Below are positions 10,206 to 21,553 of a DNA stretch of 64,000 nt, one piece after another. Within the stretch, counting starts at the first letter, position 1, and each line of letters opens with the position of its first letter. Source of the DNA: Budorcas taxicolor (Eukaryota > Chordata > Mammalia > Artiodactyla > Bovidae); assembly GCF_023091745.1 (NCBI RefSeq), contig NC_068910.1, positions 4,872,272 to 4,936,271 of the forward strand, in the 5' to 3' direction. The position numbers were made by a program, and so were the translations under genes. The notes under the pieces are model-generated. The model made no database searches and had not been told where the DNA came from. It saw nothing but the letters and a program-made list of their open reading frames with translations.

Positions 10206-10599
10206 ATGTCCTGAACTAGTTTGCACAGTAGATACTCAGTAGTTAATGTCAGAGTCACTTTCCAGTGGGGATCCCTGATGCCCCAGGAGAGGCAGTGGCG
10301 GCCGACAGTCAGAACGCACAGGAGCATCGTGACTGAGACCAACCCAGGCCTGCAGACTGGTAAGGTGCCTCTTCCCACACACCCCCTAGCTTTTGTAATT
10401 GATGAACACTTGAGTCTTTGTGTCCCGCTTCCCCAAGATGTAGTCTTATCTTCCTTTTCCTCCATGCATTTTGAAGTATCTAAGTTGAGATTCCTCAAAC
10501 AGGTATCTTAGGATGAAAGCTTGAGACTTCCTCTGAAGAAAAAGGAATTCTTTGGCAGGAAGTAGCTCTTCTCATACACCAGAAGACCCAAAAAATAAA
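10206..10599. other. Unassigned
   Basis: No recognised repeat; the ORFs on both strands are overlapping and unsupported. Confidence 0.4.
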
Positions 10600-10780
10600 T
10601 GTACTTGAGAGTCAGACTTCCTCCCAGCCGTGTTTTGGGGCAAGTTATTTTAGCCTTTCTGAGCTTCAGTTTGTGTGCTGTGAGGTCAGTACATGCGCTC
10701 ATAGCTCTGTGGCAGGGCTGGCATTCAGCTGTAATGAGGAAGCATGCACAGCGCCGCATGGCTCCAGGCAGATGAGAGTA
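10600..10780 (+). repeat. MIR fragment
   Basis: Contains 'ggggcaagttattttagcc' and 'tctgagcttcagtttgtgtgc', the central MIR block. Confidence 0.6.
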
Positions 10781-11024
10781 CGCCATGCTTACAAGTTGCT
10801 CTGCTGGTCCGTTCAGATGGTGAGTTGGGATGGCCAGGGGATAGCCCACAGAGAGCATCACCAGGGAAAGAGAAACAGTCCTTGGTATATCAAATAGAGG
10901 GGATTTAACCAAGGGAATTAGTTACAAAAGGAAGAAGGTAGAAGGGATGACTCCCGGGGATCAGGAAGTGGCTGACATCCCTGGAATAGACTCTCCAAGC
11001 TGACCTGTTCCATGTGACCAGAGA

Positions 11025-11465
11025 TGCTGCCTGTGGTGGTTCCGGAATATGTTTGCAAATTCCGTGGCCATCTTCCCAATCAAGGTGAACTCTTAATTCC
11101 CCCTCCTTGAATATGGACCAGCCTCAGTGGCCTATCTGCATTTCTAACAGGGTGCAGCGGACAAGACACCCTCACTTACACGATGAGGTCCTGAGTCGTG
11201 CCACACCGTCCCCCAGCTCTCAGGACACTGGCTCGTAGGGCCAGCCGCTAGGTTGTGAGGAAGCCCAGGCCGCCCCATGGAGAGGACGTGTAGCCGCCCC
11301 AGGGGACAGCACCAGCCGCCAGACGAGTGAGTGAGTGACCGCAGCCAGACACAGGACCCCAGTCAACTCCCAGAACTCAGGGAGGGGAGGGGCCGGGGAT
11401 CAAAAAACAATGATTGTTGTTAAAGGCCACTAGGTTGGGAGGGGGTTGCAGCATTAGATAATTGG
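11025..11465 (+). repeat. MLT1-type MaLR LTR
   Basis: A plus-strand LTR ending 'gattgttgttaaaggccact', 'aggttgggagg', 'gcagcattagataattgg', the 3' part of MLT1-like LTRs, with 'aactcttaattccccctcc' and 'aggaagcccaggccgcccc' upstream. Solitary and diverged; no retroviral coding sequence. Confidence 0.7.
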
Positions 11466-11876
11466 CCCAGTGCCCCTGCCACTGGGGGAGCTGCCAAAAT
11501 GGTGCCACCACTGCCCAGATGCCACAGGGGACCAGACATCGCAGCCACTGCTGTTGGAGGCAAAGCCAGAACCTTCCCCACCCTCTGACCTCCCGCCACC
11601 GTCCCCAACTGGCAGAACCTGATAGAAAGTCACCGGGTCAGAAAGCCTGCGAAGGGAGTTACAGTCCAGAGTGGAGTGTAAAGCCACATTCATCTTGTGG
11701 CTGAGGCCCACAAGATAAAATCTGCCAGGTCCGCTCTGGTGACAGGGCATCCACGTGTACCCTTTAACCCATACATGTCCTTCCAGCAACAGCACCTCTA
11801 GCTCCCCACAGCAGCAGGTATAGAAGAAAATGTGCTTGCTTTCTGGCAGAAAAGAGCTTTATATCCATCTCTTGTT
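11466..11876. other. Unassigned
   Basis: About 410 bp without a recognised repeat. Opposed ORFs are present but no domain is recognisable. Confidence 0.4.
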
Positions 11877-11922
11877 TTGTTGTTCATTCTCAAAGTCGTG
11901 TCCGACTGACCCCATGGACTGG
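11877..11922 (-). repeat. Short Bov-A fragment
   Basis: 'tgttgttcattctcaaagtcg' followed by 'tgtccgactgaccccatggac' is a 45-bp, internally deleted antisense Bov-A end. Confidence 0.7.
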
Positions 11923-12369
11923 GTGATGATAATTCCTCTTGTAATCACAGTCTCACCTGACTACCATGTAACCTAGAAACTAACCTGTGAAGTTTCCTAC
12001 CACTTCTTATAGAAAATCGTAGGGGAGAAAAATACATACGTGCCTGTCGGTGATTGAGTGAGTGGGTGTGTGAGTCTGTGTGTCTGCGAGTGTGTGTACA
12101 TACGTTATCAAGCAAGGAAGGAAGGACACCCGCCTCATTTTTCTGAACCGGTAGACACATCCAGCATCTCCCATCACTCGTTCCGTGTTTCTGCTGTCCT
12201 GAGCCGGCGCTTCAGCTGGCCAGAGCTCCTTACCTGCTGGGTGACCCAGATCTTCATTCCTGCGGGACCCACATCCTGAGTGGACCTGTCTTCACTGGGT
12301 CGGTCTAGTCTGTTATTAACTTTCTCTATTGAATACAGTTCCAGGCTTTAGGTGTCGAATGGTGAGAAT
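11923..12369. other. Unassigned with GT-rich patch
   Basis: No gene or recognised repeat. A GTGTGAGTCTGTGTGTCTG-like imperfect GT run lies at about 12056-12100. Confidence 0.4.
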
Positions 12370-12450
12370 TTGATGGTCCTTACTGTGCTAAGGAATGTGT
12401 CATGTATTAGCTCATCTTACCCTCACAGTAGCCATATAAGGTAGATACTG
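12370..12450 (-). repeat. MIR fragment interrupted by BovB
   Basis: 'ctgtgctaaggaatgtgtcatg', 'ctcatcttaccctcacagtag' and 'ataaggtagatactg' are the antisense MIR 3' region. It stops abruptly where the BovB copy begins. Confidence 0.75.
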
Positions 12451-12793
12451 TTCAGTTCAGTCCAGTTCAGTCACTCAGTCGTGTCCGACTCTTTGTGACC
12501 CCATGAATTGCAGCACGCCAGGCCTCCCTGTCCATCACCAACTCCCGGAGTTCACTCAGACTCACGTCCATCGAGTCAGTGATGCCATCCAGCCATATCA
12601 TCCTCTGTCGTCCCCTTCTCCTCCTGCCCCCAATCCTTCCCAGCATCAGAGTCTTTTCCAGTGAGTCAACTGTTTGCATGAGGTGGCCAAAGTATTGGAG
12701 TTTCAGCTTTAGCATCAGTCCTTCCAATGAATACCCAGGACTGATCTGCTTTAGAATGGACTGGTTAGATGTCCTTGCAGTCCAAGGGACTCT
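12451..12793 (-). mobile_element. BovB LINE 3' end, antisense
   Basis: The last ~340 bp of BovB in antisense: 'ttcagttcagtccagttcag' terminal repeat, then 'tcactcagtcgtgtccgactc', ending inside 'agtccaagggactc'. It includes the end of the RT ORF. It lies head-to-head with the next, plus-strand BovB but is a separate insertion, because both carry the 3' end sequence. Confidence 0.93.
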
Positions 12794-12812
12794 GCTTACT
12801 ACAGGACAATAA

Positions 12813-14936
12813 TACAGCTGACTGTGTTAGATCATAAACTCATTAATGCAAAATTCAGACTTAAATGGAAGAAAGTAGAGCAAACCACTAGACCATTCAG
12901 GAATGATCTGAATCAAATCCCTTTGATTATACAGTAGAAGTGACAAATAGATTCAAGGAATTAGATTTGATAGAGTGCCTGAAGAACTATGGTCAGAGGT
13001 TCATGACATTGTACAGGAGGTAGTGATGAAGACTATCTCCAAGAAAAAGAAATGCAAAAAGGCAAAATGGTTGTCTGAGGAGGCCTTATAAGTAGCTGAG
13101 AAGAGAAGTGAAAGGCAAAGGAGAAGAGGAAAGATATACCCATCTGAATGCAAGGTTCTAAAGAATAGCAAGGAGAGATTGCTATTTGATCAATGCAAAG
13201 AAATAGAGGAAAACAATAGAATGGGAAAGACTAGAGATCTCTTCAAGAAAATGAGAGATACCAATGGAACATTTCATGCAAAGATGGGCTCCATAAAGGA
13301 CAGAAATGGTATGGACTTAACAGAAGCAGAAGATATTAAGAAGAGATGGCAAAAATACGCAGAAGAACTATACAAAAAATATCTTCATGACCCAGATAAC
13401 CACAATAGTGTGATCACTCACCTAGAGCCAGACACCCTGGAGTCTGAAGTGAGGTAGGTCTTAGGAAGCATCACTACAAACAAAGCTAGTGGAGGTGATG
13501 GAATTCCAGTTGAGCTATTTCAAATCCTAAAAGATGATTCTGTTAAAAGTGCTGCACTCAATATGACAGCAAATTTGGAAAAACGGCAACAGTGGTCACA
13601 GGACTGGAAAAAGGTCAGTTTTCATTCCAATCCCAAAGAAAGGCAATGCCAAAGAATGTTCAAACTACCACAAAATTGTACTTATCTCACACGCTAGGAA
13701 AGTATTGTTGAAAATTCTCCAACTGAGGCTTCAACAGTATGTGAATCGAGAACTTCAGATGTTCAAGCTGGATTTAGAAAAGGCAGAGGAACCCGACATT
13801 AAATTGCCAACATCTGTTGGATCATAGAAAAAGCAAGCAAATTCCGGGAAACCATCCACTTCTGCTTTATTGACTACACCATAGCCTTTGACTGTGTGGA
13901 TCACAAAAACTGTGGAAAGTTCTTAAAGATATGGGAACACCAGACCACCTGACCTGTCGCCTGAGAAATCTGTATGCAGGTCAAGAAACAACCAGACATG
14001 TAACAACTGACAGGTTCCAAATCGGGAAAGGAGCTCGTCAAGGCTGTATATTGTCACCCTGCTTGTTTAACTTATATGCAGAGCACATCATGGGAAATGC
14101 CTGGCTGGATGGAGCACAAGCTGGAATCAAGATTGGCTGGGAGAAATATCAATAACCTCAGATATGCAGATGACACTACCCTTATGGTAGAAAGTGAAGA
14201 GGAACTAAAGAGCCCCTTGATGAAAGTGAAAGAGGAGAATGAAAAAGCTGGCTTAAAACTCAACATTCAAAAAAAGAACATTATGGCATCTGGTTGCATC
14301 ACTTCATGGCAGATAGATGGGGAAAATAAACAGTGACAGATTTTATTTTGGGGGGCTCCAAAATCATTGCAGATGGTGACTGCAGCCATGAAATTAAAAG
14401 ACTTGCTCCTTGGAAGAAAAGCTATGACCAGCCTAGAGTGCATATTAAAAAGCAGAGACATTACTTTGCTGACAAAGGTCCATCTAGTCAATGCTATGGT
14501 TTTTCCAGTAGTCATGTATGAATGTAAGAGTTGGACCATAAAGAAAGCTGAGCGCAAAAGAATTGATGCTTTTGAACTGTGGTGTTAGAGAAGACTCTTG
14601 AGAGTCCCTTGGCCTGCAAGGAGATGAAACCAGTCAATCCTAAAGGAAGTCAACACTGAATATTCACTGGAAGAACTCATGCTGAAGCTGAGGCTCCAGT
14701 ACTTTGGTCACCTGATGCAAAGAGCTGACTCATTCGAACAGACCCTGATGCTGGGAAAGATTGAAGATAGGAGGAGAAGGGGACAATGGAGGGTAAGATG
14801 GCTGGATGGCATCACTTATTCGATGGACATGAGTTTGAGCAAGCTCTGGGAGTTGATGATAGACTGGGAAGCCTGGAATGCTGCAGTCCATGGGGTGGCA
14901 AAGAGTCAAATGTGACTGAGTGACTGAATTGAACCG
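12813..14936 (+). mobile_element. BovB (RTE) LINE, 2.1 kb, 5' truncated, with TSD
   Basis: A plus-strand BovB copy. The exact 12-bp duplication ACAGGACAATAA at 12801-12812 and 14937-14948 defines its ends. Full BovB is about 3.2 kb, so roughly the first kilobase is missing. It encodes the linker and reverse-transcriptase parts of the single RTE polyprotein in pieces: open runs at 13179-13457, 13931-14155, 14076-14336 and 14679-14915, separated by stops and frameshifts. The RT catalytic box RYADD is visible near 14160-14174. It ends in the BovB 3' tail (aagagtcaaatgtgactgagtgac). Dead as an autonomous element. The same 3' end is the recognition region shared with Bov-tA/BOV-A SINEs. Confidence 0.95.
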
Positions 14937-14948
14937 ACAGGACAATAA

Positions 14949-15094
14949 GGCATTGTCCCAACTCTTAGGATCTTACAATGCAGAGAAGTAGTCAGGTCAA
15001 TAAATTGGGAGTTACGTTTGTCTGATAAATGCTAAGTTATAGGAGTCACTATAGGCTGCTCTGAAGATACATGGAAGTGAAGGTGAGTTTTGGT
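14949..15094. other. Unassigned
   Basis: Pre-insertion flank of the BovB copy; no recognised repeat. Confidence 0.4.
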
Positions 15095-15345
15095 TGAGTG
15101 CTCATGGTGTCTCAGGGGCTGTTCTCAGCACTCTGCGTTTATTCATTTAATCCTTCCCACAGCCTTATGTAATAGAGACTCTTATTATCCCCTATTTTAT
15201 GCCTGTGGACATGGAGGCCCAGGGAAGTGATGCCTCACACTGTTTCACAGCTTGCAGATCATAGCTGGGGTTCAAAACTGGTTCGTCAGGTTCCAGAACC
15301 CTCCCTCTTAACCTCTTAGCCAAACCATCTCCCCATCACTTAGCG
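15095..15345 (-). repeat. MIR SINE
   Basis: Antisense MIR: 'attcatttaatccttcccacag', 'cttattatcccctattttatg', 'catggaggcccagggaagtg' and 'gatcatagctggggttcaaa'. Nearly full length. Confidence 0.8.
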
Positions 15346-15610
15346 ATCACCTTGTCTGAAGGAGGGAGCAAGTGATATCCAGTCTGTTACTTTAAGAACA
15401 AGTATGAGTTAACCAGAAGAGGAGGAACAGTATCCCACACATGGGGATAAAAGCCCTGAGTGAAGTCACCACCATGCCTTTGGGGAACTAAAGTTAGCTC
15501 AAGAGCAGTAAAATGCCAGGCAGATTCCGTGCAAAAGTAAGACTGGAGAGAGAACTGAAGCCACATATTGAAGGGTCTTATAAGGCCCTTTGGTGTATTA
15601 ATCAGTATCC
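15346..15610. repeat. L2-like sequence, left part
   Basis: 'gaaggaggaacag...ggggataaaag' and 'gggtcttataaggccctttgg' resemble the L2 internal 3' text ('gggccttgtaggcc'). The element continues to the right of the inserted Bov-tA. Family assignment is moderate at best. Confidence 0.4.
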
Positions 15611-15621
15611 CCAGAGCAATG

Positions 15622-15840
15622 ACGGCTTCCCCGGGGCACTAGCGGTAAGAAACCTGCCAATGCAGGAGATGGACGCAGGTTCGATCCCTGGACTGGAAGA
15701 TCCCCTGGAGGAGGTCATGGCTATCCATCTAGTATTCTTGCCTGGAGAATCCCGTGGACAGAGGAGCCTGGAGGGCTACAGTCCATAGGGTCATACAGAG
15801 TCAGACACGACTGAAGCGACTGAGCACGCACGCACACACA
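15622..15840 (+). repeat. Bov-tA SINE with TSD
   Basis: A plus-strand Bov-tA with an exact 11-bp TSD CCAGAGCAATG at 15611-15621 and 15841-15851. Head 'ggcttccccggggcactagc', body 'tggacagaggagcctggagg', tail 'gactgagcacgcacgcacac'. Inserted into L2-like sequence. Confidence 0.95.
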
Positions 15841-15851
15841 CCAGAGCAATG

Positions 15852-16060
15852 GAGAGCCAGCAGGGATTTTGAGCTGGAGAGTAGAAGGCTGGACTTACAT
15901 TTTATGAGAAGGATTATGGCCTCAACACGGAGAGTGGATTAGAAGGGGCAGGACTCTGATCATCCAGTGGAGAGGCAGTGGTGGTCTGGGGCACAGTCAC
16001 TGAGAGTGGACCCAGAGGGACAAGTTCAACTGATGTTTAGGAAGTAGACTCAGTACAACA
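15852..16060. repeat. L2-like sequence, right part
   Basis: Continuation of the interrupted L2-like element ('gagagccagcagggattttg', 'cttacattttatgagaagg'). Confidence 0.4.
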
Positions 16061-16309
16061 TGTTGGTTGAATATGGAGAAGGTGGTGTCAAGGTTCTGAC
16101 TAGGGCAACCAGGAGAATGGGGTGTTGTTTACCAAGTCGGGGGTTCAGGAAGAGGGACAGATTTGGGGGTGGCAGGAAGCTGGTGATAAATTCAGGTCTG
16201 GGCATGCTGAGTTTGGGAGGGAAACCAGGAGAACAAGGCAGCAAATCATGCAGAGGATGATGAGGAAGTGTTAAGTGTATTCCCGTTCATCTGAATGATC
16301 AGTGTTTCC
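16061..16309. other. Unassigned
   Basis: G/A-rich, possibly more old L2; not resolvable by eye. Confidence 0.3.
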
Positions 16310-16660
16310 TCCTTGCAGTGTCTGCCCCCGTAGACGTCACATTTTGGCCTTATGACTTGTTTTGGCCAATGAAGGGAGAATAGAGGACACACATGTGACT
16401 TCTGAACGGAAACTTACGGAGCTTCTGTCTCACTTCCCCTGCCACAGCTCTGGCAGTATTTCAGGGAGACGCAGCATCATCAGCCTGGGTCCCAGAGTGA
16501 AGAAGCCATGGAGCAGGGTCATGGCTGACACACGGTGCACTCTCAGCATGAGTAGCAAGCAAACATTGGTGGGTGTAGCCTCTGAGACGTGGGAATTCTC
16601 AATATATTCTACCTGTTACTGGAATATACCCTAGCCTACCCTGACTGATAAAGGCCACAT
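16310..16660 (+). repeat. Possible MLT1-type LTR
   Basis: 'tgttttggccaatgaaggg' near the start and 'ggaatataccctagcctaccc' with 'tgactgataaagg' at the end resemble MaLR LTR text ('cctagcctatcctgact'). Diverged. Confidence 0.4.
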
Positions 16661-17038
16661 TCAACTGGGAGGGTCTGAATCCTTACCTCACATCATACCA
16701 AACCTAACTCAGATGAATCGAAGCCTGAACGTAATAGCTAGAACCATACCGCTCTTAGAAGAAAACATGAGTAGATCCTTATATTCTTGGATTAAATCAA
16801 TCATTTCTTAGACATGACACCAAAAGCACATCCAAGAAAAGAAAAAAAATATTACTAGACATCATCAAAGTTTAAAACTTTTGTGCTTCAAAGGACACCA
16901 TCAAGAAACTAAGAAGGCAACCCACAGAATGGGAGGAAATATTTGCAAATCATATATTGGAGAAGACCCTTATACCCAAGATCTATAAAGAAGTATCTAA
17001 ATCAATAATGAGAAGACAGCCACATTTTAAAATAAGCA

Positions 17039-17222
17039 GGGATTTCGCTGGTGGTCCAGTGGTTAAGAATACACCTAGCAATTCAAAAGACACGGGTTTG
17101 ATCCCTGGGCCGGGAACTGGGATCCCACATGCCACAAAAGAGCTAAGCCTGCACGGAGCCCTGCAGGACTCAACGAGGATCCCACACACTGCAACTCAGG
17201 CCTAACGCAGCCAAATAAATAT
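17039..17222 (+). repeat. CHR-type SINE inside L1
   Basis: 'gggatttcgctggtggtccag', 'gggtttgatccctgggccgg' and 'gatcccacatgccacaaaag', ending 'gcagccaaataaatatac'. A/T-rich similar flanks (TTTTAAAATAA versus CTTTAAAATAAA) probably mark the TSD. Confidence 0.88.
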
Positions 17223-17372
17223 ACTTTAAAATAAATGGGCAAAGGATCTGAATACATATTTCTCCAAAGAAGATAAACAGCCAACAAGCACATGAAGAAA
17301 TGCTCCACATCATCAGTCATCAGGAAAAGGCATATCAAACCACCATGAGATATCGTTTTATACCCTCTAAGG

Positions 17373-17500
17373 TGGAGGAAGTGGCAACCCATCCAGTGTC
17401 CTTGCCTGGAGAATCCCATGGACAGACGAGACTGGCGGGCTGCAGTCCGTGGGGTCGCAAGAGTCAGACACGACTCAGCGACTAAACCACCGCCACCAAG
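17373..17500 (+). repeat. Bov-A fragment inside L1
   Basis: 'ggaggaagtggcaacccatcc', 'tggagaatcccatggacagac', 'gagtcagacacgactcagcg', 'actaaaccaccgccacc'. The tRNA head is missing. Confidence 0.9.
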
Positions 17501-17704
17501 CTGGCTTTAATCAAAAAAGAAAATACCAAGCAGTGGTGAAGAGGTGGAGAAGTCGGAACCTCATCCACTGCTGGTGGGAATGTAAGGGTGCAGCTGCTGT
17601 GGAAGACCAGGCGGCAGTTCCTCAAACGGTTAAACGTAGAGTTGCCACAGCATCTCGCAGCTCCACTTCAAGCTACACACATTGTGCTTAGTGGAAAGAA
17701 GCAA

Positions 17705-17868
17705 GAATATTATTATAACAATATATAATATATAATATGTAATATATTATGTAATATATAATACATAATATATATGCTATATAATCATATTTTATAGAAT
17801 ATATAATTCTATAATATATATTATTGTATATTATAATATAATTATATATATTATATATGATATATAAA
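17705..17868. repeat. AT-rich microsatellite
   Basis: About 165 bp of almost pure A/T (TATAATATATAATATG-type units) between the L1 piece and the BovB copy. Compound and imperfect, probably unstable in length. Confidence 0.9.
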
Positions 17869-18405
17869 AGACACTCCTTGGAAGGAAAGTTATGACCAAC
17901 CTCGACAGCATATTAAAAAGCAGAGACATTACTTTGTCAACAAAGGTACGTCTAGTCAAGGCTATGGTTTTTCCAGGGGTCATGTATGGATGTGAGAGTT
18001 GGACTAAAAAGAAAGCTGAGCACCAAAGAATTGATGCTTTTGAGCTGTGGTGTTGGAGAAGACTCTTGAGAGTCCCTTGGACTGCAAGGAGATCCAACTA
18101 GTCCATTCTGAAGGAGATCAGTCCTGGGTGTTCACTGGAAGGACTGATGTTGAAGCTGAAACTCCAATACTTTGGCCACCTGATGCAAAGAGCTGACTCA
18201 TTGGAAAAGACCCTGATGCTGGGAGGGATTGGGGGCAGGAGAAGAAGGGGATGACAGAGGATGAGATGGCTGGATGGCATCACTGACTCAATGGACATGG
18301 GTTTGGGTGGACTCTGGGAGTTGGTGATGGACAGGGAGGCCTGGCGTGCTGCGATTCATGGGGTCGCACAGAGTTGGACACGACTGAGCGACTGACGTGA
18401 ACTGA
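17869..18405 (+). mobile_element. BovB LINE 3' end
   Basis: Starts in 'aaaagacactccttggaagg' and runs through the RT C-terminal coding text ('gtatggatgtgagagttgga' = YGCESW-type frame) to the 3' end 'gacacgactgagcgactgac'. 5' truncated; one C-terminal frame is open at 17892-18101. Confidence 0.93.
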
Positions 18406-18538
18406 AGATAAACAAATGTATAGAGACGGAAGTGGGCGAGTTATCTGGGGCTGGAGGTGGGTCGTTGGGGAGGGAGGGGATTTGGGAGTAACAGCTAAGA
18501 GGTGAGGGGTTTCTTTTGGAATTATTGAAAAAGTTCTA

Positions 18539-18715
18539 GGGACTTCCCTGGTGGTCCAGTGGCTAAGACTCCATGCTCTCAATGCAGGGGGCCTGGGTTC
18601 AACCCCCAGATAGGGAACTAAGATCCCACATGCCACAGCTAAATATGCTGCAGTGAAAATCAGCGATCCCAAGCGCCGCAGCTAAGACCCGCTGCGGCCA
18701 AATGAATAAAACTTA
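18539..18715 (+). repeat. CHR-type SINE inside L1 3' UTR
   Basis: 'gggacttccctggtggtccag', 'gggggcctgggttcaaccccc', 'gatcccacatgccacagct', then an A-rich tail. GTTCTA occurs on both sides (end of the left L1 piece and start of the right), consistent with a short TSD. Confidence 0.9.
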
Positions 18716-18868
18716 AAAAAGAAAACGTTCTAAAACTGATTGTGGTTATGGTTGCACAACTCTGAATATACTAAAAACCATTGAATTATACTTTAATTCA
18801 ATGGTTTAAGTTCATTAAACAGTGAATTGTATGGTATGTGAATTATATCTCAATAAAGCTTTTAAAAA

Positions 18869-19884
18869 CAAAAGAAAGGTTGGTCTCAGGAGAAGGCCCT
18901 TGAGATAGCCTCAGAGGAATTGTGGGGGTTACGAAGAGAAACCACAAGGGAGATGGGACAGAAAGACCGGAAGAGTTAAGGAGTTGACAGAAAACAGGAC
19001 TTTGGCTTTCTTTGTTTTGCCTGAGAATTTAGAGATTTGTTTGAGGGTCTCAAACCAGAGGTGCCTCTCACCTCTAAGCCAAGCAAACCAGATTTTAGGA
19101 CACAGAGACAACTCAAAAGGGGTCTGTTCCATTTGCTTGCCCTCCAGTGTGATGCCAAGATGTGCCTGGATATGACAAGCTATACCGTTTCCAGCCATCT
19201 CCTGGAAGATAGGATTCCTCAGCCTGTCCCGGAGCCCGTGTTGTCCTCGGAAAGGCTGCTGGGACCTTTGAGTTGAGTGCCTACACATCTCACCACATGA
19301 GGAAACAAAACCAACACAATGGCCCGTCGTGACATCCAGCGACATCCAGTCTTACCACAGTCGTAGTCTGAGAGCCAGGTTTCTCAAATCTCTTACAGAA
19401 GCTGGAGAAGCCAGTATGATTCCTGAGACTGGAGGGACTTTTAAGAGAATTTGCAGGGACGACGTATCTTCCTCCTTTGCCGCAGATAATCACCTGGCTA
19501 GAGGCCCACAGACCTCCAGTCCTCGGGCCAGTAAGACAGACGGAAGTCTCGGTCTGTGGATGCAGCTGCCTCCATGGAGATGGAGGATGTCACACTGGGG
19601 ATAGAACCCCTGGGGGCGGGGGGTGGTGCCCTGGGGAACAGACCCGGAGAAGGGGATCAGCCTGCAGGAGGTGGAGGTGGGGCTGCTGTCAGGGACACCC
19701 ACTGGAAGGAAGCGGGGGCAGTGGGGGCAGGCAGAGGGAGAAGCCGGGCTGGACACGGCCGCAGTAGAGGCCTCAGCTGGTCCTCCAGGGGTGCTCTGGG
19801 GCCAGGTGGCCTTGCAGAGTGCTCCCCCATGACAGGTCCAACAGGAAGCCTCAGCCGGGAGCAGTCCAGTTCTGACAGTTAGAG
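18869..19884. other. Unassigned, about 1 kb
   Basis: No recognised repeat. Long overlapping ORFs on both strands near 19330-19880 (up to 189 codons on the minus strand, which runs into the L1) show no recognisable domain or splice logic. I regard them as GC-rich chance frames. Confidence 0.4.
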
Positions 19885-20630
19885 GGGTGTTTCTTTCTTT
19901 TTGGAAGCAACTTACAATATTGTCGTGGTTTTTGCCATACATTGACAGGAACCAGCCACAGGTGTCCATGTGCCCCCATCCTGAACCCCCCTCCTCCTCC
20001 CTCCCCATCCCACCCCTCTGGGTTTTCCCAGTGCACCGGCTTTGAGTGCCCTGTTTCATCCATCAAACTTGGACCGGTCATCTATTTCACATGTGGTAAC
20101 ATACATGTTTCAATGCTCTTCTCTCAAATCATCCCTCCCTTACCTTCTCCCACAGAGTCCAAAAGTCTGTTCTTTATATCTGTGTCTCTTTTGCTGTCTT
20201 GCATATAGGGCCATCATTACCATCTTTCTAAATTCCATATATATGTTTTAATATACTGTGTTGGTGTTTTTTTTTCTGACTTACTTCACTCTGTATAATA
20301 GGTTCCAGTTTCATCCACCTCATTAGAACTGATTCAAATGTGTTGGTTTTAATAGCTGAGTAATATTCTATTCTGTATATGTGCCACAACTTTCTTATCC
20401 ATTCATCTGCCAATGGACGTCGAGGTTGCTTTCATGTCCTAGCTATTGTAGACAGTGCTGGAATGAACATTGGGGTACACGTGTCTCTTCCAATTCTGGT
20501 TTCCTCGGTGTCTGTGCCCAGCAGTGGGATTGCTGGGTCGTATGACAGTTCTATTTCCAGTTTTTCAAGGAATCTCCACACTGTTCTCCATAGTGGCTGT
20601 ACTAGTTTGCATTCCCACTGGAGGTATATT
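19885..20630 (-). mobile_element. Bovine-type L1 (L1_BT-like), 5' truncated, antisense
   Basis: About 745 bp of antisense L1 3' end: 'caacttacaatattgtcgtgg', 'gttttgccatacattgacagg', 'ctccagtttcatccacctc'-type text and 'cagcagtgggattgctgggtc'. It is much closer to the young ruminant L1 than the L1M copies elsewhere. Imperfectly similar flanks (AGAGGGGTGTTTCT versus TGGAGGTATATTTCT) may be the TSD. No intact ORF. Confidence 0.88.
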
Positions 20631-20875
20631 TCTGAAAAGAAATCTGAATGGTGCTGGTTTCTCCTATTCCACTGTAAAACCTCAGAGCCCCAGTAATACA
20701 GAACAGACATTCAAGTATCCACTGTCTATACTTTTAACATGTCTGTTTGGCACTTTTCTCCAGAGATGTCAACAGCCTGGTGGCCACTAGACACGGGGCC
20801 ATAGTGCCCTTGACATTTGTCTGCTCCAGAGTGAGATGTGATGTGAGTGTAGAATTCATACCAGATTTGAAAGAC
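20631..20875. other. Unassigned
   Basis: Spacer between L1 and BovB; no recognised feature. Confidence 0.4.
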
Positions 20876-21541
20876 TTCAGTTCAGTTCAGTTCAGTCGCT
20901 CAGTCATGTCCGACTCTTTGCGACCCCATGAATTGCAGCACGCCAGGCCTCCCTGTCCATCACCAACTCCCGGAGTTCACTCAGACTCACGTCCATCGAG
21001 TCAGTGATGCCATCCAGCCATCTTATCCTCTGTCGTCCCCTTCTCCTCCTGCCCCCAATCCCTCCCAGCATCAGAGTCTTTTCCAATGAGTCATCTCTTC
21101 ACATGAGGTGGCCAAAGTACTGGAGTTTCAGCTTTAGCATCATTCCTTCCAAAGAAATCCCAGGGCTGATCTCCTTCAGAATGGACTGGTTGGATCTCCT
21201 TGCAGTGCAAGGAACCCTCAAGAGTCTTCTCCAACACCACAGTTCAAAAGCATCCATTCTTCGGTGCTCAGCCTTCTTCACAGTCCAACTCTCACATCCA
21301 TACATGACCACAGGAAAAACCATAGCCTTGACTAGACGGACCTTAGTCTTCAAAGTAATGTCTCTGCTTTTGAATATGCTATCTAGGTTGGTCATAGCTT
21401 TCCTTCCAAGGAGTAAGCGTCTTTTAATTTCTTGGCTGCAGTCACCATCTGCAGTGATTTTGGAGCCCCCCAAAATAAAGTCTGACACTGTTTCCACTGT
21501 TTCCCCATCTATTTCCCATGAAGTGATGGGACCAGATGCCT
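20876..21541 (-). mobile_element. BovB LINE 3' part, antisense
   Basis: Starts at the terminal TTCAG repeats and ends after 'gtgatgggaccagatgcc'. The RT C-terminal frame is open over 184 codons on the minus strand (21099-21653, the end being flank). TGAAAGA is shared by the left (about 20868-20874) and right (about 21547-21553) flanks, a possible short TSD. Confidence 0.94.
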
Positions 21542-21553
21542 TAGTGTGAAAGA

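Larger units (their letters stand above)
16665..18868 (+). mobile_element. L1M 3' part, plus strand, with five internal interruptions
   Basis: L1 ORF2 3' end and 3' UTR. Pieces: 16665-17038 ('gaggaaatatttgcaaatcat'), 17223-17372 ('ccatgagatatcgttttatacc'), 17501-17700 ('ccactgctggtgggaatgtaag'), 18406-18538 ('gtatagagacggaagtgggc') and 18716-18868 ('tatggtatgtgaattatatctc' then aataaagct). Interrupting elements are listed separately. All coding frames are broken. Running from an old L1 into ruminant-specific inserts gives a clear age order. Confidence 0.85.

Noticed and set aside
12451..14936. Twin-priming inversion explaining the opposed BovB pieces
   Set aside because: Both pieces contain the BovB 3' end, whereas twin priming inverts an internal 5' segment of one copy; two insertions fit better.
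19490..20059. 189-codon minus-strand ORF
   Set aside because: Its right part is antisense L1 3' sequence and the left part is GC-rich sequence with competing frames; no domain is recognisable.
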